Source of the DNA: Amycolatopsis albispora
GTDB lineage: Bacteria > Actinomycetota > Actinomycetes > Mycobacteriales > Pseudonocardiaceae
NCBI RefSeq assembly: GCF_003312875.1
Contig: NZ_CP015163.1
Coordinates: forward strand, 8,990,001 to 9,054,000
Direction: 5' to 3'
Length of the DNA stretch: 64,000 nucleotides
Shown here: piece by piece, positions 47,442-55,965 of the stretch
How the letters are laid out: every line of letters starts with the position of its first letter
Position numbering within the stretch: position 1 is the first letter of the stretch
The notes under the pieces: model-generated
What the model was told of the DNA's origin: nothing
Databases searched by the model: none
Seen by the model: only the letters and a program-made list of their open reading frames with translations
Made by a program: the position numbers and the translations under genes

Positions 47442-49928
47442 TCAGCCCCGGTCGCGTTCCTTGGTGGCGCGGGCCGAGCGGGTGCAGACCTCGCCCACGT
47501 CCACCGTCTGCCCGCGGTCGGCGAACACGTCGGTCAGCCCGACGATCTTGCCGCGGGGTGAGGTGCAGGTGAGCGTGTACGCCTCCTTGGGCCCGTAGGT
47601 GGTCGGCAGCGGCGAGGCGAACTCGACGCGGCCGGTCCAGTCGTCCGGGTTCGCCGGGTCCACCTGGTCGTAGTTGACAAAAACGGCCAGGTAGTCGCCG
47701 GCCGGCGGGTCGAACATGACCGCGCGCTCGGAGCGCGTGTTGCCGTTCGCCGACTGGGTGACCAGCTTGCCGGTCGAGTCGAACACGTAGACGTCCCAGT
47801 CGGTGGCCGTGCTGGTCCAGTCCACCGCCACGGTCAGCTTCCCGTTGTCCACCGCGGGCAGGCCGTCGACGTGGAACGGCACGCTTTCCACGTTGACGTC
47901 GTCGCTCGGGTAGTCCTGGTTCTCCGCGGGGACGCCGGGCGGGTTGGCCAGCGGGAACCCGGCCTGCGCCGGGCCCTGCGGGTCACGGCCGTAGCGTCCG
48001 GCCACGTACGGGCGCGTCGACGGGTTGACCGACCAGGCGAACCGGCCGCCGGTGGTGGTCAGCTTCGAATCCAGCTTGTCGGTCACGTAGATCGGCGCGC
48101 CGGTCGAGCCGTCCGGGTTCTGCACCGGCGAGGTCGGCGTCTGGAAGGTCTTGTGCAGCTTCAGCTCGTAGCCCTTGGGCGCCGAGCCGATCAGCGTGGA
48201 GTGCGCCGCCGGGTCGGCCGCGTTGGCCAGCATGTCGATGAACGCCTGCCGGTTGCCGCCCTTGCCCGCGCCGGCCGCCGGGGCGATCCCGGCGTACTCG
48301 GCGATCACGCCGTCGGCGAACGGCGGGTGGAACTCGTTGGGGCCGATCTCGAAGGTGAAGCCCCAGCCGCCGGTCGCCCAGTACGACCAGTCCTCCGTGG
48401 ACCCGGTGGTGTCGTACAGCGCCCACGACGGCTGATTGGTGTAACCGTTGCGGGAGGCCATCTTCGCGCCGAGCGCTTCGTAGGCGGGCTCGTCCAGCGG
48501 CGGCCGGACGTCGGCCACGCCGGGCACGCGCAGCACCAGGTTCGAGTAGGTGTGCAGGGTGATCAGGTTGGTCACCTGGCGGGTGGACACGATCGAGCGG
48601 ATGTTGCGGGTTTCCGGTTCGGAGAACGGGCCGGAGCCGCGGAAGGTGTCGTCGCTCCACGCCGTGGCGGCGCCGGGGCCGCCCCAGAACCCGGCGTAGT
48701 TGCGGTTCGGGTCGGTGCCGCGCAGCCTGCCCGCCGGGTTCGCCTTGCACACGCCGGTCGCATACTGCGGTGGTGAGTCGGCGGCGTTGCAGTTCTTCCG
48801 CTTCATCTCGTAGTCGAACAGGGTGAAATCACCGCGGGGCTCGGCCTCGCGGGAGATGGAGAAGCCGTCGGGATTGACGATCGGCACCACGATGTTGCGG
48901 GTGCGCCCGACCAGGTTCTTCAGCTCGGCATTGTTGGTCCGGTAGCCCTTGACCAGTTCGTGCAGCCATTCCATGGCGTGCTCACCGGCCGGCCATTCAC
49001 GCGCGTGGTGCACACCCATGGTGAAGTTCACCGGCTTGCCGTCGGCCGGGTTGGTGACGTTCGTGGCGACCTCGGCGGCGACCACGTCACGGCCTTCGAT
49101 GGTGGCCTCGGGCAGTGTGAACGCGCGCACCAGGCTCGGGTTGTTGCGCGCGAGTTCCTTGACCTCGAACTCGTAGTCGTAGAGGTGGCGGTAGGCGGTG
49201 CGCCCGGACGGCAGCACCGACGGCGGCGCCTTCGCCGCGAATTCGGCGTCGGTTTTGGCGTTCTGCACCGACTTCGCCGACAGGTCAGCGATGACCACAG
49301 TGGACTGCAGGCCGCTCGCGGCCAGCTTGCCGCGGTCCTCGTCCCCGGCCAGCACCACCTCGACGCCGGTGGCGTCGGCCTTCTCGGTCACGTCGAGGCC
49401 GAGGTCGAGCAGCCGGTCCTTGTCCGCTTTGGACGGTGTGTGCACGCGGACCAGTTCGGCCTTCTGCGGCGCGGTGCCCTGCGGGGTCAGCGCCAGGAAG
49501 TCCACGCCCAGCACGGCGTTGCGCGCCTGACCGGCGTAGCGGCAGGCCTGCACGACGAGCTGCTGGCCCTTCTTCACGAAGCTCTCGGCGAGTTCGCGGG
49601 TGCGCAGCCCGGCGGAGGCGGCGACCACCTTGCCCGACGCCTTGTCGAACACGGCGAGGTCCCAGTCGCCCTCGCTGCCGCGTGACGGGGAAAGCCGCGC
49701 CTGGACCAGGCCGTCCACCGAGGCGGTCACCTCGCGGCGGTCCGCGCCGGGCGCGTGCTGGGGCAGTGGCGCGGCGAAACAGGATCGGCTGACCGACTTG
49801 TCCGCTCGGACCACGTTGCCCGCGGCGGTCGCGGTGGTGGCCGAAGCCAGCCCGCCCGCGAGCACGACGGCGAGCGCGCCCGCGGTGACCCCGCGCCGGA
49901 TTCTTCTTCGTTCCCGTGAATTGCCCAC
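47442..49928 (-). CDS. Secreted M14 zinc carboxypeptidase, large multidomain
   Basis: 828 aa. Basic N-terminus and signal peptide (VTAGALAVVLAGGLASA), an N-terminal prodomain, then the M14 domain. Zinc ligands are His and Glu of GVHHAREWPAGEHAM and a His in ITLHTYS; substrate-binding DPNRNYAGF and the catalytic Glu of FTFEIGPNEF are intact. The last 250 residues form beta-sandwich domains typical of secreted actinobacterial peptidases. It digests extracellular peptides from the C-terminus. GTG at 49928 with GGGAGG upstream; the longer frame (to 49985) would spoil the signal peptide. Confidence 0.92.
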   Translation of the reverse strand: MGNSRERRRIRRGVTAGALAVVLAGGLASATTATAAGNVVRADKSVSRSCFAAPLPQHAPGADRREVTASVDGLVQARLSPSRGSEGDWDLAVFDKASGKVVAASAGLRTRELAESFVKKGQQLVVQACRYAGQARNAVLGVDFLALTPQGTAPQKAELVRVHTPSKADKDRLLDLGLDVTEKADATGVEVVLAGDEDRGKLAASGLQSTVVIADLSAKSVQNAKTDAEFAAKAPPSVLPSGRTAYRHLYDYEFEVKELARNNPSLVRAFTLPEATIEGRDVVAAEVATNVTNPADGKPVNFTMGVHHAREWPAGEHAMEWLHELVKGYRTNNAELKNLVGRTRNIVVPIVNPDGFSISREAEPRGDFTLFDYEMKRKNCNAADSPPQYATGVCKANPAGRLRGTDPNRNYAGFWGGPGAATAWSDDTFRGSGPFSEPETRNIRSIVSTRQVTNLITLHTYSNLVLRVPGVADVRPPLDEPAYEALGAKMASRNGYTNQPSWALYDTTGSTEDWSYWATGGWGFTFEIGPNEFHPPFADGVIAEYAGIAPAAGAGKGGNRQAFIDMLANAADPAAHSTLIGSAPKGYELKLHKTFQTPTSPVQNPDGSTGAPIYVTDKLDSKLTTTGGRFAWSVNPSTRPYVAGRYGRDPQGPAQAGFPLANPPGVPAENQDYPSDDVNVESVPFHVDGLPAVDNGKLTVAVDWTSTATDWDVYVFDSTGKLVTQSANGNTRSERAVMFDPPAGDYLAVFVNYDQVDPANPDDWTGRVEFASPLPTTYGPKEAYTLTCTSPRGKIVGLTDVFADRGQTVDVGEVCTRSARATKERDRG

Positions 49929-50049
49929 TGCCAGGCCCTCCCAGAAAGTTGTTGCCCCGCAGGGGATTCGCCCCGCCGGGTGCACCGGATGAGGACTGTA
50001 GACCGTTGATCGGGAGAAGGCGATGGGCCGAAAGCCGGATCTGCGTCGT

Positions 50050-50535
50050 TCAGGCCGGGGGCCGGACGCGGCGCTGCTTCACGGCTTCGGTACCGCCGAG
50101 CCGGCGGAGAATTTCCGCCAGCAGCGCACGGGCGTCCGCCACCCGGTCCGCCCCCCACTCCGCCTCCATTTCGGACTCCAGTGCGGCCCGGTGCCGCCGG
50201 GTGGCCGCCACCGAGGCGCGCCCGAATTCGGTCAGTTCGAGCAGGCGGGCGCGCGCGTCGTCCGGGGCGGGTTTCCTGGTCAGCACGCCGCGGCGGTCCA
50301 GATCGGCGACCGCTTTCGACGCGGCCTGCTGCGTGACGCCCATGCGCTCGGCGAGCGCGGAGACGGTCAGCGGCCCGGCGAGCACGTGCTGCACCACGAA
50401 CCCGTCGTTGAACCGCAGGTCGCCGAAACCGTCCTCGCCCAGCCGCCGCTGCACTTCGCCGGTCATCGCCCAGCCGGCGAACAGGGCGAGCAGGGACAGT
50501 TCGGTGCGTTCCGGCGCTACCGGTGGCTCGCTCAT
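50050..50535 (-). CDS. MarR-family transcriptional regulator
   Basis: 161 aa winged helix. LTVSALAERMGVTQQAASKAVADLD is the recognition region (shown by its ALAERMGVTQQAASK core), with RKPAPDDARARLLELTEFG as the wing. MarR proteins repress divergent genes until a small ligand binds. It diverges from the PNPOx-like gene across 19 bp, and a 16-bp palindrome covers that gene's start codon. ATG at 50535. Confidence 0.92.
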   Translation of the reverse strand: MSEPPVAPERTELSLLALFAGWAMTGEVQRRLGEDGFGDLRFNDGFVVQHVLAGPLTVSALAERMGVTQQAASKAVADLDRRGVLTRKPAPDDARARLLELTEFGRASVAATRRHRAALESEMEAEWGADRVADARALLAEILRRLGGTEAVKQRRVRPPA

Positions 50536-50540
50536 CGGGC

Positions 50541-50563
50541 TAAAGTACACAACCATGGTTGTG
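50541..50563 (+). promoter_or_regulatory. MarR operator over a leaderless start
   Basis: CACAACCATGGTTGTG (50548-50563) is a perfect 16-bp palindrome centred on the ATG at 50555. TAAAGT (50541-50546) fits a -10 box whose start site would fall at or next to the A of the ATG, implying a leaderless mRNA. MarR bound here would block initiation. Confidence 0.7.
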
Positions 50564-51055
50564 GAAATGGCAAGACCCCCGGTGGAGGTGGTGGCCGAGT
50601 TCGTGCGGGTCGCCCATCGCGTGGTCTGGTGCTCGATGGCCACCGTCGACCGGCTCGGCCGCCCGCGGTCGCGCGTTGTGCACCCGTACTGGGAGCAAAC
50701 CGGTGACGGCCTCATCGGATGGGTGACGGCGCGGCCGACTCCGTTGAAGCGCGCGCACCTCGCGCGCACGCCCTATGTGTCGTGCTCGTACTGGGATCCG
50801 ATGCACGAGATCGCCGTGGCGGAATGCGAAGCCGAGTACGCCGGATCGCCGGAGAACCGGCGGCACGTGTGGGAGCTGTTCGGCGCCGCGGACCCGCCGC
50901 TGGGCTTCGACCTGCGGATACTCGGCGTGGACGAGCCGCTGGACGAGCGGTTCACCGTGGTGCGGTTGCGGCCGTGGCGCCTGCGGACCGCCGAGCTGGC
51001 GTGGCGTCGCACGGGGTCGGCCATCCGGCTGATGGGCTCCGGGCCGAAGGAATGA
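50555..51055 (+). CDS. Pyridoxamine 5'-phosphate oxidase-like flavin/F420-binding protein
   Basis: 166 aa split beta-barrel. VWCSMATVDRLGRPRSRVVHPYW is the N-terminal sheet (ATVDRLGRPR core), and GWVTARPTPLKRAHLARTP and SCSYWDPMHEIAVAEC follow. Such proteins bind FMN or F420 and reduce or degrade small substrates; the true PdxH signature is not present. Expression is probably controlled by the divergent MarR gene. The start codon is inside the palindrome. Confidence 0.82.
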   Translation: MVVEMARPPVEVVAEFVRVAHRVVWCSMATVDRLGRPRSRVVHPYWEQTGDGLIGWVTARPTPLKRAHLARTPYVSCSYWDPMHEIAVAECEAEYAGSPENRRHVWELFGAADPPLGFDLRILGVDEPLDERFTVVRLRPWRLRTAELAWRRTGSAIRLMGSGPKE

Positions 51056-51125
51056 CCCACTGGTGATCTCCACCCCATAGGGTGACGGCTGTCAGCAAAT
51101 CGTCGTCCACGGGGAGATTACGAAA

Positions 51126-51890
51126 ATGCTTCGCAAAACCGGGGTTTTGGTGGCCGGACTGGCCGCCGCGGGAGCGGTGCTGGTGCCGGGGGTCGCGGCG
51201 GCGGGCGGGCCGACGCCGTTCATCATCGGCGGGCACGACGCCACCGAGGACTATTCGTTCATGGTTTCGCTGCAGCAGGGCGGGAAGCACTTCTGCGGTG
51301 GCTCGCTGATCGGCGAGGAGTGGGTGGTGACCGCGGCGCACTGCGTGCAGGGTGCCAAGCCGGAGGAGGTCACCACGCGGATCGGCGCGCGGGAGCACGC
51401 CAGCGGCGGCACCGAGGCCGGGGTGAGCCGGATCGTCGTGCACCCGGACTACGCCGCGCAGCAGCCGGGCGCGGACATCGCGCTGGTGCGGCTGGACAAG
51501 AAGGTGACCGAGCAGCCGATCAAGATCGCCGAGGCGACGGGTGAGGCGGGCACGGCGACCCGGATCCTGGGCTGGGGCGAGCACTGCGCGGAGGAGAACT
51601 GCGGTGCGCCAGACATCCTGCAGGAGCTGGACACCAAGGTGATGCCCGCCCAGGACTGCCGCGACTTCGCCGCGGGGAAGGAGATCTGCACCGGGTCGGA
51701 CACGCCGGACGCGATGGGCTGCTACGGCGACTCGGGCGGGCCGCAGATCAAGGGCCGCACGGGGGAGTGGGAACTAGTCGGCGCCACCAGCCGCGACGGC
51801 GACGAGGACCCGAAGTGCGCCAGCGGCCTCGGCGTCTGGACCGACGTCACCGTCTACCGCGACTGGATCGCCGAGCAACAGGCCAGCTAA
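51126..51890 (+). CDS. Secreted S1-family serine protease
   Basis: 254 aa. Signal peptide (1-26), short propeptide, and mature start at I33 (IIGGHDA). Catalytic triad H72 (TAAHC), D117 (DIALV), S203 (GDSGGP). Three disulfide pairs are possible. The residue equivalent to trypsin Asp189 is Met197 (AMGCYGDSGG), so trypsin-like cleavage after Arg/Lys is unlikely; a chymotrypsin-like preference is more plausible. Streptomyces-type extracellular protease. ATG at 51126 after GGGGAGA. Confidence 0.93.
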   Translation: MLRKTGVLVAGLAAAGAVLVPGVAAAGGPTPFIIGGHDATEDYSFMVSLQQGGKHFCGGSLIGEEWVVTAAHCVQGAKPEEVTTRIGAREHASGGTEAGVSRIVVHPDYAAQQPGADIALVRLDKKVTEQPIKIAEATGEAGTATRILGWGEHCAEENCGAPDILQELDTKVMPAQDCRDFAAGKEICTGSDTPDAMGCYGDSGGPQIKGRTGEWELVGATSRDGDEDPKCASGLGVWTDVTVYRDWIAEQQAS

Positions 51891-51898
51891 GGCGGGCG

Positions 51899-51957
51899 GA
51901 TGTCACGAATGTGGCTTTCGAGACGTTTGGCGTCCCGAAAGCCACATTCGTGACACT
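51899..51957. repeat. Palindromic repeat copy 4 (one mismatch)
   Basis: Arms 51901-51925 and 51931-51955 with loop TTTGG; one stem mismatch (C at 51935, where copy 3 has T). Located between convergent genes (stop 51890, stop 52059). Its right arm is also unit 1 of the tandem array that follows. Confidence 0.92.
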
Positions 51958-52058
51958 GGCCGCGACCCGAAGGCTACGTTTGTGACGCTGGCTGCGACTC
52001 GGAGGTCGCGTTGGTGCCACCGGCGGCGACACGAAAGCCACATTCATAGCATCGCCGG
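51931..52058. repeat. Four tandem 32-bp half-palindrome units
   Basis: Units 51931-51962, 51963-51994, 51995-52026 and 52027-52058, each exactly 32 bp and ending next to the cobN stop (52059). All begin CG-[AT]-C and carry variants of CGAAAGCCACATTCGTGAC followed by a GGC-rich spacer. Units 1 and 4 keep the core best; unit 3 is the most decayed. They look like serial duplications of the right arm of copy 4. Confidence 0.9.
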
Positions 52059-55000
52059 TTACTCCTCCAGGTCGCCTTCCAGCTGGAGGTAGACCTGTCG
52101 CATGCGGTCCAGCAGGTTCGCGTCGGGTTCGGCCCACAGGCCCCGGTCGGCGGCCTCGGTCAGCCGCTCGATGATGCCCCGCAGCGCCCACGGGTTCGCC
52201 TTGCGCAGGAACTCCTGGTTCTCCTGGTCCAGCACATAGGACTCGGACAGCTTCTCGTACATCCAGTCCTGCACCACCCCGGCGGTGGCGTCGAAGCCGA
52301 ACAGGTAGTCCACGGTGGCCGCCAGCTCGAACGCGCCCTTGTACCCGTGCCGCCGCATCGCGCCGATCCAGCGCGGGTTCACCACCCGCGCGCGGAACAC
52401 GCGCGTGGTCTCCTCGCCGAGTGTCCTGGTGCGCACCGCGTCCGGCGTGGTGCTGTCGCCCACATAGGACACCGGCGCCTGCCCGGTCAGCGCGCGCACG
52501 GTGGCGATCATGCCGCCGTGGTACTGGAAGTAGTCGTCCGAGTCGGCGATGTCGTGCTCGCGGGTGTCGGTGTTCTTCGCCGCCACGGTGATCCGGCGGT
52601 ACGCGGTCTCCATCTCGGGCCGCGCCGGGGCGCCGTCGAGGTCGCGGCCGTAGGCGTACCCGCCCCACACCGCGTAGACCTCGGCGAGGTCGGCGTCGTC
52701 GCGCCAGTTGCCCGAGTCCATCAGCGGCAGCAGCCCGGCGCCGTACGAACCCGGCTTCGAGCCGAAGATGCGCGTGGTCGCCCGCCGTTCGTCACCGTGC
52801 TCGGCGAGGTCGGCACGCGCGTGCGCGCGCACGAAGTTCTCCGAATCCGGCTCGTCCAGCCCGGCCACCAGCCGGACCGCGTCGTCGAGCAGCTCGATCA
52901 CGTGCGGGAAGGCGTCGCGGAAAAACCCGCTGATCCGGACCGTGACGTCGATGCGCGGGCGACCCAGCTCGGCCAGCGGGATCGCCTCGATCCCGGTCAC
53001 CCGCCGCGAAGCTTCGTCCCAGACCGGCTGCACGCCCAGCAGCGCCAGCACTTCCGCGGCGTCGTCACCCGAAGTGCGCATGGCCGCGGTGCCCCACACC
53101 GAAAGCCCGACCGACGGCGGCCATTCGCCGGTGTCCTCGCGGTACCGCTTCAGCAGCGAATCCGCCAGCGCCTGCCCGGTTTCCCAGGCGAGCCTGCTCG
53201 GAATGGCCTTCGGGTCCACGGTGTAGAAGTTGCGGCCGGTGGGCAGCACGTTGATCAGCCCGCGCAGCGGCGACCCGCTCGGCCCGGCCGCGACGTACCC
53301 GCCGTCGAGCGCGTGCAGCACCGCGTCGATCTCCGCGGTGGTCCCGGCCAGCCGCGGCACGATCTCGTCCGCGGCGAACGACAGTACTTTGTGGACTGTC
53401 TCATCCGGACCGCCGAGCACCTCGGTGGTCACCGCGCCGACCGCCGCCGGTGCCCAGTCGCGCTGTTCCATCGCTTCGACGAGCCGTCGCGCCGTCGCTT
53501 CGATGGCGTCCACTTCGGACGTCGGCGCGTCGCCGTTCTCCTTGAGCCCCAAGGCGGACCGCAGTCCGGGCACCGCGCCGTGCTGACCGCCGAAGATCTG
53601 CTGCGCCCGCAGCATCGCCAGCACCAGGTTCACCCTGGCTTCCCCGGACGGCGCCTCGCCCAGAATGTGCAGCCCGTCGCGGATCTGCGCGTCCTTGACC
53701 TCGCACAGCCAGCCGTCGATGTGCAGCAGGAAGTCGTCGAACTCCGCGTCGTGCGGGCGTTCGTCCACGCCGAGGTCGTGGTCGAGCTTGGCGGCCTGGA
53801 TCAGCGTCCAGATCTGCGCGCGGATCGCGGGCAGCTTCGCCGGGTCCATCGCGGCGATGTTGGCGTGCTCGTCGAGCAGCTGCTCCAGCCGCGCCATGTC
53901 GCCGTAGCTCTCGGCACGGGCCATCGGCGGCACCAGGTGGTCGACGATGGTGGCGTGCGCGCGGCGCTTGGCCTGCGCGCCCTCACCGGGATCGTTGATC
54001 AGGAACGGGTAGATCAGCGGCAGGCTGCCGAGCACCGCGTCCGGCGCGCAGCTCGCGGACAGCCCGGCGGTCTTGCCGGGCAGCCATTCCAGCGAGCCGT
54101 GCTTGCCGAGGTGGACCGCGGCGTGCGCGCCGAAGTCCTCCTCCAGCCAGCGGTACGCGGCCAGGTAGTGGTGGCTCGGCGGCAGGTCCGGGTTGTGGTA
54201 GATGGCCACCGGGTTCTCGCCGAACCCGCGTGGCGGCTGGATCATCAGCAGCACGTTGCCCGCCTGGATGGACGCCAGCACGATGTCACCGCCGTCGACG
54301 TACAGCTCACCCGGCGGCGGGCCCCAGTGCTCCTCCATGTCCGCGCGCAGGTCCTCGGGCAGCGCGTCGAACCATTCGCGGTAACGCGCGGCCGGGACGC
54401 GGATCGGGTTGCCGGACAGCTGTTCCTGCGTCAGCCATTCCGGGTCCTGCCCGCCCGCCGCGATGAGCGCGTGGATCAGCGCGTCACCGTCGGGCTGGTC
54501 GGTGCCGGTCGGGTCCAGGCCGGGCAGGCCGTCACCGAGGTGGTACCCCTGGTCCCGCATGGCGCGCAGCAGTTTCACCGCGCTGGCCGGGGTGTCCAGG
54601 CCGACCGCGTTGCCGACGCGCGAGTGCTTGGTCGGGTACGCCGACAGCACCAGCGCGATCCGGCGCTCGGCGGGCGGGATGTGCCGCAGGCGCGCGTGCC
54701 CGAGCGCGATCTTCGCCACGCGGGACGCGCGCTCGGCGTCCGGCACGTAGCGGGGGAGGCCGTCGTTGTCGGTTTCCTTGAACGAGAACGGCACGGTGAT
54801 CAGCCTGCCGTCGAACTCCGGTACCGCGACCTGCGACGCCGCGTCGATCGGCGAGAGGCCCTCGTCGTTGTCCGACCACGTCCGCTGGTCGTTGGTCAGG
54901 CAGAGCGCCTGCAGGATCGGGATGTCCAGCGCGGCGAACTCGGCCACGTCCCAGGCTTCGTCGTCCCCGCCGGCGCCCGCCTCGGCCGGCTTGGTGCCGC

Positions 55001-55643
55001 CCGCGGCCAGCACGGTGACCAGCAGCGCGTCGGCCTTGGCCAGCTCCGCCATCATCTCCGGCTCGCGGGAGCGCAGCGTGGCGCAGTAGATCGGCAGGGC
55101 GCGGCCGCCCGCGTCCTCGACCGCGTCGGCCAGCGCGTGCACGAACGCGGTGTTCCCGCTGAGCTGGTGCGCGCGGTAGTACAGGATCGCGACCACCGGG
55201 CCGTCGTCGTTGCGCCGCTCGCGCTCCAGCACCCCCCACGCGGGCTGCTCCACCGGCGGTTCGAAGCCGTGGCCGGTGAGCAGCAGCGTGTCGGACAGGA
55301 AGTGGTGCAGCTGCTCGAGGTTCGCCGGGCCGCCCTGCGCGAGGTAGGCGTGCGCTTCGGCGGCGATCCCGGCGGGCACGGTGGACAGCCGCATCAGCTC
55401 CGCGTCCGGCGCCTGCTCACCGCCGAGCACCACCACGTGCGCGCCGCTGGCGCGGACCTGGGCCAGCCCGTCGGGCCAGGTCCGCTCGTTGCCGAGGATG
55501 CGCACCACGACCACCGGCACCCCGTCCAGCAGTGCGGGCAGCTCGGCCAGGTCGAGCCGGGCCGGGTTCGCCAGCCGGTACTCGGCTCCGGCCGCGCGGG
55601 CGCTGAGCAGGTCTGTGTCCGAAGTGGACAGAAGCAGGATCAT
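52059..55643 (-). CDS. cobN: Cobaltochelatase subunit CobN
   Basis: 1194 aa, the large subunit of the ATP-dependent aerobic cobaltochelatase that inserts cobalt into hydrogenobyrinic acid a,c-diamide. Recognisable family blocks: AILYYRAHQLSGNTAF, LSAYPTKHSRVGNAVGLDTP, HLGKHGSLEWLPGK, SVWGTAAMRTSGDD, and the C-terminal FGSKPGSYGAGLLPL and YVGDSTTPDAVR. ATG at 55643 (MILLLSTSDTDLL) matches the usual start. No cobalamin riboswitch is visible in the 69-bp upstream gap. Confidence 0.95.
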   Translation of the reverse strand: MILLLSTSDTDLLSARAAGAEYRLANPARLDLAELPALLDGVPVVVVRILGNERTWPDGLAQVRASGAHVVVLGGEQAPDAELMRLSTVPAGIAAEAHAYLAQGGPANLEQLHHFLSDTLLLTGHGFEPPVEQPAWGVLERERRNDDGPVVAILYYRAHQLSGNTAFVHALADAVEDAGGRALPIYCATLRSREPEMMAELAKADALLVTVLAAGGTKPAEAGAGGDDEAWDVAEFAALDIPILQALCLTNDQRTWSDNDEGLSPIDAASQVAVPEFDGRLITVPFSFKETDNDGLPRYVPDAERASRVAKIALGHARLRHIPPAERRIALVLSAYPTKHSRVGNAVGLDTPASAVKLLRAMRDQGYHLGDGLPGLDPTGTDQPDGDALIHALIAAGGQDPEWLTQEQLSGNPIRVPAARYREWFDALPEDLRADMEEHWGPPPGELYVDGGDIVLASIQAGNVLLMIQPPRGFGENPVAIYHNPDLPPSHHYLAAYRWLEEDFGAHAAVHLGKHGSLEWLPGKTAGLSASCAPDAVLGSLPLIYPFLINDPGEGAQAKRRAHATIVDHLVPPMARAESYGDMARLEQLLDEHANIAAMDPAKLPAIRAQIWTLIQAAKLDHDLGVDERPHDAEFDDFLLHIDGWLCEVKDAQIRDGLHILGEAPSGEARVNLVLAMLRAQQIFGGQHGAVPGLRSALGLKENGDAPTSEVDAIEATARRLVEAMEQRDWAPAAVGAVTTEVLGGPDETVHKVLSFAADEIVPRLAGTTAEIDAVLHALDGGYVAAGPSGSPLRGLINVLPTGRNFYTVDPKAIPSRLAWETGQALADSLLKRYREDTGEWPPSVGLSVWGTAAMRTSGDDAAEVLALLGVQPVWDEASRRVTGIEAIPLAELGRPRIDVTVRISGFFRDAFPHVIELLDDAVRLVAGLDEPDSENFVRAHARADLAEHGDERRATTRIFGSKPGSYGAGLLPLMDSGNWRDDADLAEVYAVWGGYAYGRDLDGAPARPEMETAYRRITVAAKNTDTREHDIADSDDYFQYHGGMIATVRALTGQAPVSYVGDSTTPDAVRTRTLGEETTRVFRARVVNPRWIGAMRRHGYKGAFELAATVDYLFGFDATAGVVQDWMYEKLSESYVLDQENQEFLRKANPWALRGIIERLTEAADRGLWAEPDANLLDRMRQVYLQLEGDLEE

Positions 55644-55712
55644 GACGCGGCGCCTCCGTGGTGTGGGTCGGCTCTCACTCTCCGGGCACGGAGACGACCG
55701 CGTCAAGGTGAT

Positions 55713-55952
55713 CTAGGCCGTGCGCTCCGAGTCGCCGATGCGCGGGAAGGGGGTGGTCGAGAAGATCACCTCGACCGCCACCTCGAAGTACTCCGCGATC
55801 TTCAGCGCCAGGTAGAGGCTCGGGCTGTACTCGCCGCGCTCCAGGTAACCGATGGTCTGGTAGTGCACGCCGAGCGCCTCGGACAGCTGGCGCCGCGAAA
55901 TGCCCCGTTCGGCGCGGAGCACGGCGATCCGGTTGTAGATCGCCTCGCTCAT
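55713..55952 (-). CDS. Small XRE-family regulator
   Basis: 79 aa, almost only a helix-turn-helix: RIAVLRAERGISRRQLSEAL, then GVHYQTIGYLERGEYSP and ALKIAEYFEVAVEVIFS. Compact XRE proteins of this type are often encoded with ABC-2 transporters. It starts 14 bp after the permease stop and is the third gene of that operon. ATG at 55952 after GGAGCAGG. It may bind the palindrome at 57824-57837. Confidence 0.9.
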   Translation of the reverse strand: MSEAIYNRIAVLRAERGISRRQLSEALGVHYQTIGYLERGEYSPSLYLALKIAEYFEVAVEVIFSTTPFPRIGDSERTA

Positions 55953-55965
55953 CGCCTGCTCCCCG

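Noticed and set aside
51931..52058. CRISPR array
   Set aside because: The 32-bp units are contiguous with no unique spacers, and no cas gene is nearby.
55644..55712. Cobalamin riboswitch before cobN or cobG
   Set aside because: The gaps (69 and 72 bp) are too short and the conserved B12-box is not visible.
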